64,000 nt of DNA, taken from positions 1-64,000 of the forward strand of contig JALNYU010000019.1 in the NCBI GenBank assembly GCA_023229645.1. The letters are read 5' to 3'. This DNA comes from Nevskia sp. GTDB lineage: Bacteria > Pseudomonadota > Gammaproteobacteria > Nevskiales > Nevskiaceae. Below, piece after piece: positions 1-8,108 of the stretch. The position numbers and the translations under genes are program-made. The notes beneath the pieces were generated by a model. That model searched no databases. It was given only the letters and a program-made list of their open reading frames with translations, and was not told where the DNA came from. Position 1 is the stretch's first letter, and every line of letters begins with the position of its first letter.

Positions 1-67
1 GCTCAAGCGCCATCATCCGCATTTCTTCCAACGCCGATCGCGATACCCTTCTTCCGTCTCTCTTCAT
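1..67 (-). CDS. Putative IS630-family transposase, N-terminal fragment
   Basis: An ATG at 67 on the minus strand opens a frame reading MKRDGRRVSRSALEE and then MRMMALE up to the window edge, 22 codons in all. The pattern 'DGR...LEEMRxxA' is typical of the first helix of the helix-turn-helix domain in IS630-family transposases, which cut and paste DNA at TA targets with a DDE catalytic core (outside the window). Only the N-terminus is visible, so catalytic residues and integrity cannot be judged. The frame points away from the RTX gene, with ~50 bp between its start codon and the presumed element end. Confidence 0.45.
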   Translation of the reverse strand, partial: MKRDGRRVSRSALEEMRMMALE

Positions 68-118
68 GTCGGGTTGGACAAACACTTCGCCCTTATTGTT
101 CCCTAATATACTGACTTA
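1..118 (-). mobile_element. Left end of an IS630-type insertion sequence (partial)
   Basis: The first ~118 bases do not resemble the RTX gene that follows, and on the minus strand they carry the start of a transposase-like reading frame. RTX-coding similarity begins immediately after a TA dinucleotide at 117-118; IS630/Tc1-type elements insert at TA, so this is read as the element boundary. The rest of the element lies outside the window and its inverted repeat cannot be compared with the other end. Family assignment is inferred from the short transposase N-terminus. Confidence 0.5.
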
Positions 119-2865
119 TTAGTAATGTTAGCGATGTTCGGTTGACACACGCAGGCAATGATCTAATTCTAGAAATATCCGGAACGACTGATACGTTGCG
201 TGTCTTGAACTATTTTTCAAACGCTGGCCCCAGCGTATACACCGTCGACGCAATTCAGTTTAGCGACGGCACGCAGTGGAATTACAATTATGTCTTGGAT
301 CAGGTGCTCCGTGGCACAGCAGGCAATGATACCCTGCAGTCATTCCAGGGCGGCAGTGCTCTTTATGGGTTGAGTGGCAATGACACCCTAAATGGTGACG
401 TAGGGAATGACGTACTAAATGGCGGAGATGGGCAAGATATTATCTCCGGTAACGCAGGTAACGATAGCTTAAATGGTGATGCGGGAGACGATAGATTGTT
501 CGGTGGGGCAGGAAATGATGTATTAGAAGGCGGTGCAGGTAATGATTACCTGCAGGGCGATGCCGGAAATGATATTTATCTATTCGGGCGAGGTAGTGGT
601 CAAGATACGATTTATAATGCAGACTTTGACGCCGGCCGACAAGATTTCGTCCAATTGGCCGCTGATATTAATCCAGATGATGTGCTTTTGGCGCGTGTTA
701 ACAACGATTTGATTTTGACGCTTGTTGGGGCGACAGATACGTTGCGGATAGCATCCTATTTTAATGATTATAGCGATGGTTATGCGGTCAACGCGATTCG
801 GTTTTCAGACGGCTCTAGTTGGGATGTCAGCGCTGTAAAAAACAAAGTTCTACAGGCTACCTCTGGCAATGATGTGCTTTATGCCTATATCGGTAATACA
901 ATACTTTCTGGATTGGAAGGCGATGACCAGCTGCTGGGGAATGCAGGGAATGATGTTCTTAATGGAGATTCAGGTAACGATACATTGAGTGGCGGCGACG
1001 GCAATGATGTTTTAAATGGCGGTTTGGGAAACGATTTTCTGCAAGGCGGGAACGGTAACGATCTTCTCGACGGTGGTGCTGGAAATGACGCACTGGCGGG
1101 AGGGAATGGAGACGATATCTATTTGTTTGGCCGCGGCGGTGGTCAAGATACGATTAGCAACAACAATGGCGTTCTCCTTGATCCGCGGATTATCTTTTCA
1201 TCGCTAGATCATGACGTTATTCAGTTTGGCGTCAATATCGCGCCAGCAGATATTAAGTTGTTAAAGGTTGGTAATGATTTGCGCATTAATATTTCTGGTA
1301 GTGACGATCAACTTTACGTCTACGATTACTTTTTTCAAAATAACTATCAGCAACGTCCGCATGCAGTTGGCGAAATTAAGTTCGCTGATGGAACGATCTG
1401 GAATACGGGTGCCGTGGATGCGTTATCTGGAAGTTTGATTCAGGGAACAGCGAACGCCGACTATCTCTTCGGATCAAATAATGGGGACCTAATTTACGGC
1501 AATGATGGGGCCGATAGTTTATATGGTGGAGCGGGCAACGATACGCTTGATGGTGGCGCAGGGAACGATTATCTACGCGGTGATGCTGGCAACGATACTT
1601 ATCTGTTCGGCCGCGGTTCGGGGCAAGATACGATTTCCAATTTTGATGTCACGGCGGGGCGCCAGGATGTGATTCTTTTTGCAGCCGATGTGGCGCCAAG
1701 CGATATCGCGCTGACGCGTTCGTATGATGACTTAATTCTAGCGATCACTGGAACGACCGACACGCTACGGATTCAATCTTATTTCAACGGCGATGGTGTT
1801 GGCGGCTATACGATTGATGCCATCCAATTCGGCGATGGAACAGCCTGGAATTACGGAGCGGTGAGCGATATTCTCGCGAACGGAGGAAGCGTGCAGGCGG
1901 TGGCCGCCGGCGTACCCAGCAGCCTTACACTCGCTACTGCTGTTCCCACTTCCTCGATTTCGGTTGCTGCAACCGGCGATGCGTTGGCGGAGCCACGTCT
2001 TAGAGCGCAGCCAGTTGGAGAGACGCCGCCGGTCATCAATCCAACGCGTTATGACGACGGCACTAACGATTCAACGTTGCCGGCGACGCCGTCGTTATCG
2101 GTCGATATTGGCTTAGGTGCCCGCCTAAACGATGGGCTGCCGAAGTACGCGGGTGAGACCCCGCCATTCATCAACCCAACGCGTTATGACGGCGATACTG
2201 CCGATTCAACGTTGCCATCGACGCCATCGTTATCGGTTGATATTGGCTTGGGCGCCCGCCTGAACGATGGGCTGCCGAAGTACGCGGGTGAGACGCCGCC
2301 GATCATCAACCCAACGCGTTATGACGGCGATACTGCCGATTCGGTGTTGCCATCGACGCCGTCGTTATCGGTTGATATTGGTTTGGGTGCTCGCCTGAAC
2401 GGTGAACTGCCGAAGCATGTGGGTGAGACGCCGCCGATTATTAATCGCCCGGCGGCCTCAGGAGAAATTCTCTTGGATCTTGGCGTGACTACGGAGATTC
2501 TTCGCTATGTGACGCCGGAAGCGCTGGATCGAGCTGCAGAGGGGTATTCAATTGGAGCGGAAACGCCCATACGGCGTACCGAACAGGGCAGTGGACGCTG
2601 GGCTATCTTGGATCCGGCGGTATTGAATATCGATGCGCAAAGAAGACCTGGTATTAAGGTTGATAACTGGGCGGCGACGCACGCTGGGCTTGACCGTTAC
2701 TTGGCTCAAGCTGGCGATGCGGTGCTTGGAGACGATAGGGGCGATATCCAGGGGAGCGCCTCGAGTGCGATTGGCGGTGCGGCAAGTAATGAACTCAACA
2801 CAAGCCATCCCGCAGGCGGGCTGCAGCGGAAGTTGAACGTGGCGCTTGGCCAAGCAGCACTATGA
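118..2865 (+). CDS. RTX calcium-binding protein, 5'-truncated by IS insertion
   Basis: A large secreted RTX protein: blocks of glycine/aspartate nonapeptides (GGAGNDxL type), which bind Ca2+ as a beta-roll, alternate with 'haemolysin-type calcium-binding related' segments (DTLRI...YF...I.F.DGT.W). Three RTX blocks lie roughly at residues 60-150, 240-330 and 430-490, counted from the TTG at 142. A proline-rich region with three 45-residue repeats follows, then an Ala/Gly/Leu-rich C-terminus as expected for type I secretion. The TTG at 142 is unlikely to be the native start: the frame stays open back to 115, and the residues before 142 (SDVRLT) align with the repeat unit SDIALT inside the protein. 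The true N-terminus is probably on the far side of the inserted element. An hlyD-type gene follows at once. Expression in the present form is doubtful. Confidence 0.8.
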   Translation: MSNVSDVRLTHAGNDLILEISGTTDTLRVLNYFSNAGPSVYTVDAIQFSDGTQWNYNYVLDQVLRGTAGNDTLQSFQGGSALYGLSGNDTLNGDVGNDVLNGGDGQDIISGNAGNDSLNGDAGDDRLFGGAGNDVLEGGAGNDYLQGDAGNDIYLFGRGSGQDTIYNADFDAGRQDFVQLAADINPDDVLLARVNNDLILTLVGATDTLRIASYFNDYSDGYAVNAIRFSDGSSWDVSAVKNKVLQATSGNDVLYAYIGNTILSGLEGDDQLLGNAGNDVLNGDSGNDTLSGGDGNDVLNGGLGNDFLQGGNGNDLLDGGAGNDALAGGNGDDIYLFGRGGGQDTISNNNGVLLDPRIIFSSLDHDVIQFGVNIAPADIKLLKVGNDLRINISGSDDQLYVYDYFFQNNYQQRPHAVGEIKFADGTIWNTGAVDALSGSLIQGTANADYLFGSNNGDLIYGNDGADSLYGGAGNDTLDGGAGNDYLRGDAGNDTYLFGRGSGQDTISNFDVTAGRQDVILFAADVAPSDIALTRSYDDLILAITGTTDTLRIQSYFNGDGVGGYTIDAIQFGDGTAWNYGAVSDILANGGSVQAVAAGVPSSLTLATAVPTSSISVAATGDALAEPRLRAQPVGETPPVINPTRYDDGTNDSTLPATPSLSVDIGLGARLNDGLPKYAGETPPFINPTRYDGDTADSTLPSTPSLSVDIGLGARLNDGLPKYAGETPPIINPTRYDGDTADSVLPSTPSLSVDIGLGARLNGELPKHVGETPPIINRPAASGEILLDLGVTTEILRYVTPEALDRAAEGYSIGAETPIRRTEQGSGRWAILDPAVLNIDAQRRPGIKVDNWAATHAGLDRYLAQAGDAVLGDDRGDIQGSASSAIGGAASNELNTSHPAGGLQRKLNVALGQAAL
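2017..2421 (+). repeat. 135-bp tandem repeat, three copies, in the RTX gene
   Basis: Three direct copies with a period of exactly 135 bp start at 2017, 2152 and 2287; a partial fourth starts at 2422. Each encodes 45 residues beginning GETPPxINPTRYD and containing SLSVDIGLGARLN and LPKYA/LPKHV. Copies differ by a handful of substitutions, suggesting fairly recent expansion. The unit length keeps the reading frame, so copy number could vary without breaking the protein. Confidence 0.9.
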
Positions 2866-2902
2866 ATTGCAGTAGTTTTATGAAGTGGTGTCGTGTGGGG
2901 CG

Positions 2903-2953
2903 CTTCATCGGAGGCGCCTCAGGCGCCTCCGATGAAGGCAGCGTCGGTTTTTT
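2903..2953 (+). terminator. Strong hairpin with T-run after the RTX gene
   Basis: A perfect 17-bp inverted repeat (2903-2919 and 2921-2937) is separated by a single base, so the real loop is about three bases. A run of six T lies at 2948-2953, ten bases after the stem. The spacing is longer than in a standard intrinsic terminator, so it may act as an attenuator or mRNA-stabilising hairpin between the RTX and hlyD genes. Confidence 0.6.
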
Positions 2954-2998
2954 AGCTGCCGCCGTTATCGTGAGGCGCTGGGTGCAGCGGGGTTGGCA

Positions 2999-4357
2999 AT
3001 GACCACGCATAACCCCGGTGCACCCGTTCTTAATAGTGGAGGCGCCGCGATTTTGGCGCCTCCACTCGAACGGATCACGCTTGATCCGCCGCCGTCTGCG
3101 TCTCGTTGGACGTTATATACGATTGCGCTATTGCTGTTTGTCTTAATCGCGTGGGCTGCATTAGGACGCTTGGATATTGTCGTCGTTGCCGAAGGGAAGC
3201 TGGTCCCGCAGACTTTGGTGAAGATTGTTCAGCCTGCTGAGGCGGGTGTTATTCGCGAGATTTTGGTCCGGGATGGTGATGCTGTTGTCGCTGGCCAGGT
3301 CTTGATTCGACTAAATTCCGATCTGCTCGACGCTGATCGGCGTAGCACCGATAGCGAAATCCAGTTGCGCGAGTTGACACTACGGCGAATCGATGCGGAG
3401 TTAGCGGGGCACCCGTTATTGGAAAAGCATGGAGACGATCCATTGCTGTTCGGACAGGTTCGGGCGCAGTACACCGCGCATCGGCAGGCCTATCTTGATG
3501 CCGTTGCTCAGAGCAATGCGGTGCTGGCGAAGAATACGCACGATTTGAACGCGGCCCGGCAGGTGCTGCAGAAATTGAATGAGACCTTACCAGGCTATCG
3601 GCAGGCTGCTGCATCATACGAAAAGCTAGCGAAACAAGGGTTCGTGAATGAGTTGGCGTCGGCGGAGAAGGCGCGCGATCTGATTGAGAAAGAACAGGAT
3701 CTGAAAGCGCAGCTGGCCACGGTCGAAAGCTTGGTGGCCGCGGTGGATCAGGCGCGGCGGCAACTGGATCAAGTGACGTCTAATGGTCGTAGCCAACTGC
3801 TTAATGAGCGTGTCGACAACGAAGGTCAGCTGCAAAAGCTGCAAGGCGAACACAGCAAGTCGAGCTACCGGGCTGCGCTTTATGAGCTGAAGGCGCCGCA
3901 AAGTGGCCTCGTTAAAGATCTGGCAACGACGACGGTCGGCGCGGTGGTTTCTCCGGGAACGGTATTGCTGAATTTGGTGCCGCAGGATGAGCCGCTGGTC
4001 GTCGAGGTTCAGATAAAAAATGAGGATGTTGGCTTCGTTGTGCCCGGGCAGAAGGTCAAGGTTAAGCTCGCGGCGTATCCATTCCAGAAATATGGCTTGC
4101 TGGAAGGTAATATTGATCGGATCGATGCCGATGCCAGCGAGCCGAAACCCAATGCCGGCGGACCTGCCGCACCGCCGACTTACCGCGCCGCGGTTAAGCT
4201 GACGCAGCAGACATTACAGTCACCATCGCATCCGGCCTTGGCGTTGACGCCCGGCATGCTGGTTACGGCTGAAATTATTCAGGGTGATCGCACGATCCTC
4301 GAATATTTGTTGTCGCCAGTGTTAAAGACTGGGAACGAGGCAGGCCGGGAGCGCTAA
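2999..4357 (+). CDS. HlyD-family type I secretion membrane fusion protein
   Basis: Periplasmic adaptor of a type I secretion system, which would link an inner-membrane ABC exporter to a TolC-like outer-membrane channel and move RTX proteins out in one step. One N-terminal transmembrane helix lies around residues 38-57 (LYTIALLLFVLIAWAAL). A biotinyl-lipoyl-like half follows (VQPAEAGVIREILVRDGDAV), then a long alpha-helical hairpin rich in Leu, Gln and Glu (about residues 115-290), then the second lipoyl half and the beta-barrel (APQSGLVKDL, PGQKVKVKL). The length of about 450 aa is normal for the family. The ATG at 2999 is preferred over an in-frame TTG at 2993 because a G-rich stretch (GGGG) lies about 7 bases before the ATG. 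It follows the RTX gene in the same direction. No ABC transporter or TolC gene is adjacent. Confidence 0.88.
   Translation: MTTHNPGAPVLNSGGAAILAPPLERITLDPPPSASRWTLYTIALLLFVLIAWAALGRLDIVVVAEGKLVPQTLVKIVQPAEAGVIREILVRDGDAVVAGQVLIRLNSDLLDADRRSTDSEIQLRELTLRRIDAELAGHPLLEKHGDDPLLFGQVRAQYTAHRQAYLDAVAQSNAVLAKNTHDLNAARQVLQKLNETLPGYRQAAASYEKLAKQGFVNELASAEKARDLIEKEQDLKAQLATVESLVAAVDQARRQLDQVTSNGRSQLLNERVDNEGQLQKLQGEHSKSSYRAALYELKAPQSGLVKDLATTTVGAVVSPGTVLLNLVPQDEPLVVEVQIKNEDVGFVVPGQKVKVKLAAYPFQKYGLLEGNIDRIDADASEPKPNAGGPAAPPTYRAAVKLTQQTLQSPSHPALALTPGMLVTAEIIQGDRTILEYLLSPVLKTGNEAGRER
3037..3066 (+). promoter_or_regulatory. Inverted repeat inside the start of hlyD
   Basis: A perfect 11-bp inverted repeat (3037-3047 and 3056-3066) with an 8-base loop lies 13-23 codons into the HlyD gene. 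Its arms share the core GGAGGCGCC / GGCGCCTCC with the hairpin at 2903-2937, so the two could pair with each other as alternative structures. A regulatory role is inference. Confidence 0.4.
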
Positions 4358-4471
4358 CTAAGCCGGCGTCGGTTCGGCATTTGCGCGTAAGGAAGCGCGG
4401 TGACGCGCTTTATTTCGCAAGTCACCGTACTCTATGCGTAACACTTACCGACGCCTGTTCGTACGCTAGCT

Positions 4472-7225
4472 ATGACTTCTGAATCCGATAAGGAAACCCC
4501 GCTGCGCGATGACATTCGCCTGCTGGGGCGCATTCTTGGCGATACCGTGCGCAGCCAGCACGGCGATGCCGTTTTCGACATCATCGAGCGGATCCGGCAA
4601 GCCAGCATCCGGCTGCGGCGCGACGAGGATTTAACGGCGCAGCACACGCTGGAAACGCTGTTGGATTCGTTGTCGCGGGACGAAACCATTCACGTTGTGC
4701 GGGCGTTTAGCTATTTTTCGCACTTGGCGAACATCGCCGAAGATCAGCACCACATCCGGCGTTCGCGCGCGCACCTGATCGCCGGTTCGGCGCCGCGCGA
4801 GGGCAGCATTGCCCATGCGCTTGGCAAGGCGGTTGAAGCTGGGCTGGAGCGCAAGGACCTCGCGGCGTTTTTTGATACGGCTCTGATTAGTCCCGTGCTA
4901 ACGGCGCATCCGACTGAGGTTCAACGTAAAAGCATTTTGAATTGTCGGATGGCGATCGCTGCTTTGCTCGATGCGCGCGACCGCATGCAGCTGACGCCGG
5001 AAGAGCAGGTGGCGAATGACGATGCGCTTTGCCGTGCGGTGCTAACGCTCTGGCAAACCCGCATGCTGCGGCCAGCCAAGCTTTCGGTGATCGACGAAGT
5101 GGCGAATGGTTTGTCGTACTACGACTACACCTTTCTGCGTGAGCTACCGCATTTTTACGCCGGGCTGGAAGATTTGCTTGCAGGGCATGACGGCGCGGAC
5201 GAACCCCGGCCATTGCCGTCGTTTTTACGGGTAGGAAGCTGGATTGGCGGCGACCGCGATGGCAACCCGTTCGTAACCGCGCCGGTGCTGGAAAAAGCGC
5301 TGGCGATGCAGTCTGAAGTCGCGCTGGGTTTTTATCTCGATGAGGCGCACGCACTCGGCTCCGAGCTGTCATTGGCGCAGTTGTTGGTGCCGATTTCGGA
5401 AGCAATGGAAACGTTAGTCGAACGTTCGCCGGACCATTCGCCGCACCGTTCGGACGAGCCGTATCGGCGCGCGGTGGTCGGCATTTACGCGCGCCTTGCC
5501 GCAACCTACCGGGCCATGCTCGGCCATGAGCCGCCGCGTAAAGCGGTGGCCACCGCCGTACCGTATACCAGCCCGCGGGAGTTGAAAGAAGATCTTGATG
5601 TCGTAAGCGATTCGCTGATCGCCAATGGTTCCGCGTTACTAACGCGCGGGCGCTTGCGGCATCTGCGCCGTGCGGTTGATGTCTTTGGTTTCCATTTGGC
5701 GCCGATTGATCTGCGCCAGAACTCGGATGTACATGCGCGCGTCGTGGCCGAATTGCTGGAAACAGCACGCCCAGGCACCAATTACCTAGCCTTGGATGAA
5801 GCGGCGCGGATTCAACTGCTATTGGCGGATCTGGAATCGCCACGATTATTTTCTTCGCCGCACGTGGTGTATTCAGACGAGACGCAATCTGAACTGGCGA
5901 TTCTGCGTAACGCCCGCGCGGCGCACCAGCGTTACGGCCGTGCGTCCATTCCCAACTACATCATCTCGAAGACCGACGGCGTTTCCGACTTATTGGAAGT
6001 TGCGCTGCTTACGAAAGAAGCGGGCTTGTTGCGGCCGGGTGGGCCGGAGCTGGACGTCAACATCATTCCATTGTTCGAGACGATTGAGGATCTTCGTAAC
6101 AGCGCGCAGATCATGGCGGAAGTGTTGAGCTTGCCGACATACAAGCGCTTGCTGGCATCGCGCGACAACGCGCAGGAAGTGATGCTCGGCTACTCGGACA
6201 GCAACAAGGACGGCGGCTTCCTGACCTCAGGTTGGGAGCTATACAAGGCCGAAATTGGCCTGCTCGAAGTATTTCGGGAACACGGCATCCGCATGCGCTT
6301 ATTCCACGGCCGCGGTGGATCCGTTGGCCGCGGCGGCGGCCCCAGCTACCAGGCGATCTTGGCGCAGCCGGCCGGCGCGGTGCAGGGGCAGCTGCGGCTG
6401 ACCGAGCAGGGCGAGGTGATTGCCGCGAAGTACGGTAACCCGGAAGCGGGGCGGCGCAATCTTGAAGTGCTCGCCGCCGCAACGTTGGAAGCGACCTTAC
6501 TCGCGCCGCAAAGCGAGGCGCCGAAGGCGCGTTACATCGAAATTATGGATGAGTTGTCAGCCTCGGCGTTTGCGGCTTACCGCAATCTTGTATACGAAAC
6601 CGAGGGGTTTGAGCGCTATTTTTGGGAATCGACTGTGATCGCCGAAATCGCTGATTTGAATATCGGCTCGCGACCGGCCTCCCGTAAGAAGACCACTGCG
6701 ATTGCCGATTTGCGTGCCATTCCTTGGGTTTTCAGCTGGGCGCAATGCCGCTTGATGCTGCCCGGCTGGTATGGTTTTGGTTCGGCGGTCAAAGCATTTA
6801 TTGCCAAGCACGGAGAAGCTGGTTTCGCCGAAATTCGCCAGATGTACCGCGACTGGTCGTTCTTCGCGACCTTGTTGTCGAATATGGACATGGTGCTTGG
6901 CAAAAGCGACATCGGCATCGCTTCGCGCTACGCACGATTGGTGAAAGATGAAAATCTGCGCGACCTAATTTTCCCGCGTATCCGCGACGAATGGCACGGC
7001 ACGATCGAGGTGCTGCTCGGCATCACCGAAGAAACGGAGTTGTTGGCGTCAAATCCGCTGTTACAGCGCTCCATCCGCAATCGTTTCCCGTATCTCGACC
7101 CTTTGAACCACGTTCAAGTCGAGCTACTGCACCGCTATCGCGATGGCAATACCGATGAACGCGTGCGTCGAGGGATACATCTCTCAATCAACGGCATCGC
7201 GGCGGGGCTACGGAATAGCGGCTAG
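4472..7225 (+). CDS. ppc: Phosphoenolpyruvate carboxylase
   Basis: Cytosolic enzyme that carboxylates phosphoenolpyruvate with bicarbonate to form oxaloacetate and phosphate, refilling the TCA cycle. The 917-residue protein is full length for bacterial PEPC. Visible hallmarks are TAHPTEVQRKSI near residue 145 (catalytic His), GGDRDGNPFVT near residue 260, LGYSDSNKDGG and the flexible catalytic loop FHGRGGSVGRGGGP near residue 610, where the more usual Thr is Ser. The C-terminus ends GLRNSG, matching the conserved C-terminal motif (usually RNTG) that sits in the active site. Nothing in the 114 bp upstream identifies a specific regulator. The next gene follows after a few bases and may be read through from ppc. 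Confidence 0.97.
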   Translation: MTSESDKETPLRDDIRLLGRILGDTVRSQHGDAVFDIIERIRQASIRLRRDEDLTAQHTLETLLDSLSRDETIHVVRAFSYFSHLANIAEDQHHIRRSRAHLIAGSAPREGSIAHALGKAVEAGLERKDLAAFFDTALISPVLTAHPTEVQRKSILNCRMAIAALLDARDRMQLTPEEQVANDDALCRAVLTLWQTRMLRPAKLSVIDEVANGLSYYDYTFLRELPHFYAGLEDLLAGHDGADEPRPLPSFLRVGSWIGGDRDGNPFVTAPVLEKALAMQSEVALGFYLDEAHALGSELSLAQLLVPISEAMETLVERSPDHSPHRSDEPYRRAVVGIYARLAATYRAMLGHEPPRKAVATAVPYTSPRELKEDLDVVSDSLIANGSALLTRGRLRHLRRAVDVFGFHLAPIDLRQNSDVHARVVAELLETARPGTNYLALDEAARIQLLLADLESPRLFSSPHVVYSDETQSELAILRNARAAHQRYGRASIPNYIISKTDGVSDLLEVALLTKEAGLLRPGGPELDVNIIPLFETIEDLRNSAQIMAEVLSLPTYKRLLASRDNAQEVMLGYSDSNKDGGFLTSGWELYKAEIGLLEVFREHGIRMRLFHGRGGSVGRGGGPSYQAILAQPAGAVQGQLRLTEQGEVIAAKYGNPEAGRRNLEVLAAATLEATLLAPQSEAPKARYIEIMDELSASAFAAYRNLVYETEGFERYFWESTVIAEIADLNIGSRPASRKKTTAIADLRAIPWVFSWAQCRLMLPGWYGFGSAVKAFIAKHGEAGFAEIRQMYRDWSFFATLLSNMDMVLGKSDIGIASRYARLVKDENLRDLIFPRIRDEWHGTIEVLLGITEETELLASNPLLQRSIRNRFPYLDPLNHVQVELLHRYRDGNTDERVRRGIHLSINGIAAGLRNSG

Positions 7226-7246
7226 ACGCAAATGCAGGGAGGCACA

Positions 7247-7852
7247 TTGCGCACAAACTATATTTTTATCGACTACGAGAACGTCCAACCGCAGGAACTA
7301 GCGAAATTGGATGCGGAACATTTCAAGGTTTTTCTATTTGTTGGGGCCAATCAAGCAAAGCTTTCATTTGAGCTTGCGATCTCAATGCAGAAGCTGGGCG
7401 AGCGTGCGGAATACGTAAAAATTGCAGGCAATGGTCCCAACGCGCTCGACTTCCATATTGCTTTTTATGTTGGACGGCTTGTTGCCCAAGACCCTGTTGG
7501 CTACTTCCATATTATTTCCAAAGATGCTGGGTTTGATCCGTTGATCCAGCATCTGAAGGACAAAAAAATCGCGTCAACTCGATTTAAGTCCGTGGACGAG
7601 ATCCCTTTGCTTAAAGTGGCAAATTCGAAGTCGCTGTCGGAGAAGGTAACAGCAGTCTTGGCTGACCTTAAGCGGCGTGGAGACGCGAAGCCTGGGACTG
7701 TGAAAGCACTGTTCAATACGATCAATGCGTTATTTCAAAAACAGCTTGGAGAAGAGGATTTGTCTTCTTTAATCGCCGAATTGCAGTCTAGTGGTTACAT
7801 CACCATTCAGGAAAACAAGGTGACTTACAAAGACCCAGGATGCCATCGCTAA
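7247..7852 (+). CDS. PIN-like (NYN/PIN_7-type) nuclease-fold protein
   Basis: Small cytoplasmic protein with a PIN-like fold: an N-terminal strand with FIDYENV (first acidic residue), a central NALDFHIAFYVG (second) and SKDAGFDPLIQHL (third), the acidic set that holds metal in PIN/NYN RNases. A C-terminal segment of about 60 residues (VKALFNTINALF...GYITIQENKVTY) looks like a small winged-helix domain. The TTG start at 7247 is chosen because GGGAGG lies six bases before it; an in-frame ATG at 7232 lacks such a site. The gene sits just behind ppc, but its codons look more AT-rich than those of its neighbours, which may mean later acquisition. RNA cleavage is inferred from the fold; the target is unknown. 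Confidence 0.75.
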   Translation: MRTNYIFIDYENVQPQELAKLDAEHFKVFLFVGANQAKLSFELAISMQKLGERAEYVKIAGNGPNALDFHIAFYVGRLVAQDPVGYFHIISKDAGFDPLIQHLKDKKIASTRFKSVDEIPLLKVANSKSLSEKVTAVLADLKRRGDAKPGTVKALFNTINALFQKQLGEEDLSSLIAELQSSGYITIQENKVTYKDPGCHR

Positions 7853-8108
7853 CACAGCGTTGCATCGGCTGGTCATTTTTTAAATCATGATATTGGATTT
7901 TGTCCATAGCAATTTTTACCTAAAATATGAAACCTGATCCATTCAGCATGCATGTAATTTAAGCGTAATAAAAAGCGGGATTACCGCCCCTTAATAGGCG
8001 TACAGTACGCAACCGAATGGTAATGCCCATTCTTGTTATCGAAGCGCATAGAATTCTTGGAAACAGTTTAATTTCAATAATCTTGGTGCTATTTGGAGGA
8101 GTTCTGCA

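Noticed and set aside
142..150. TTG at 142 as the native start of the RTX protein
   Set aside because: The frame and internal-repeat similarity extend upstream to ~118, and no ribosome-binding site precedes the TTG; it is more likely an internal codon after insertion.
4887..5843. 318-codon frame antisense to ppc
   Set aside because: Arg/Pro/Ala-rich composition typical of a GC-rich shadow; ppc is complete on the other strand.
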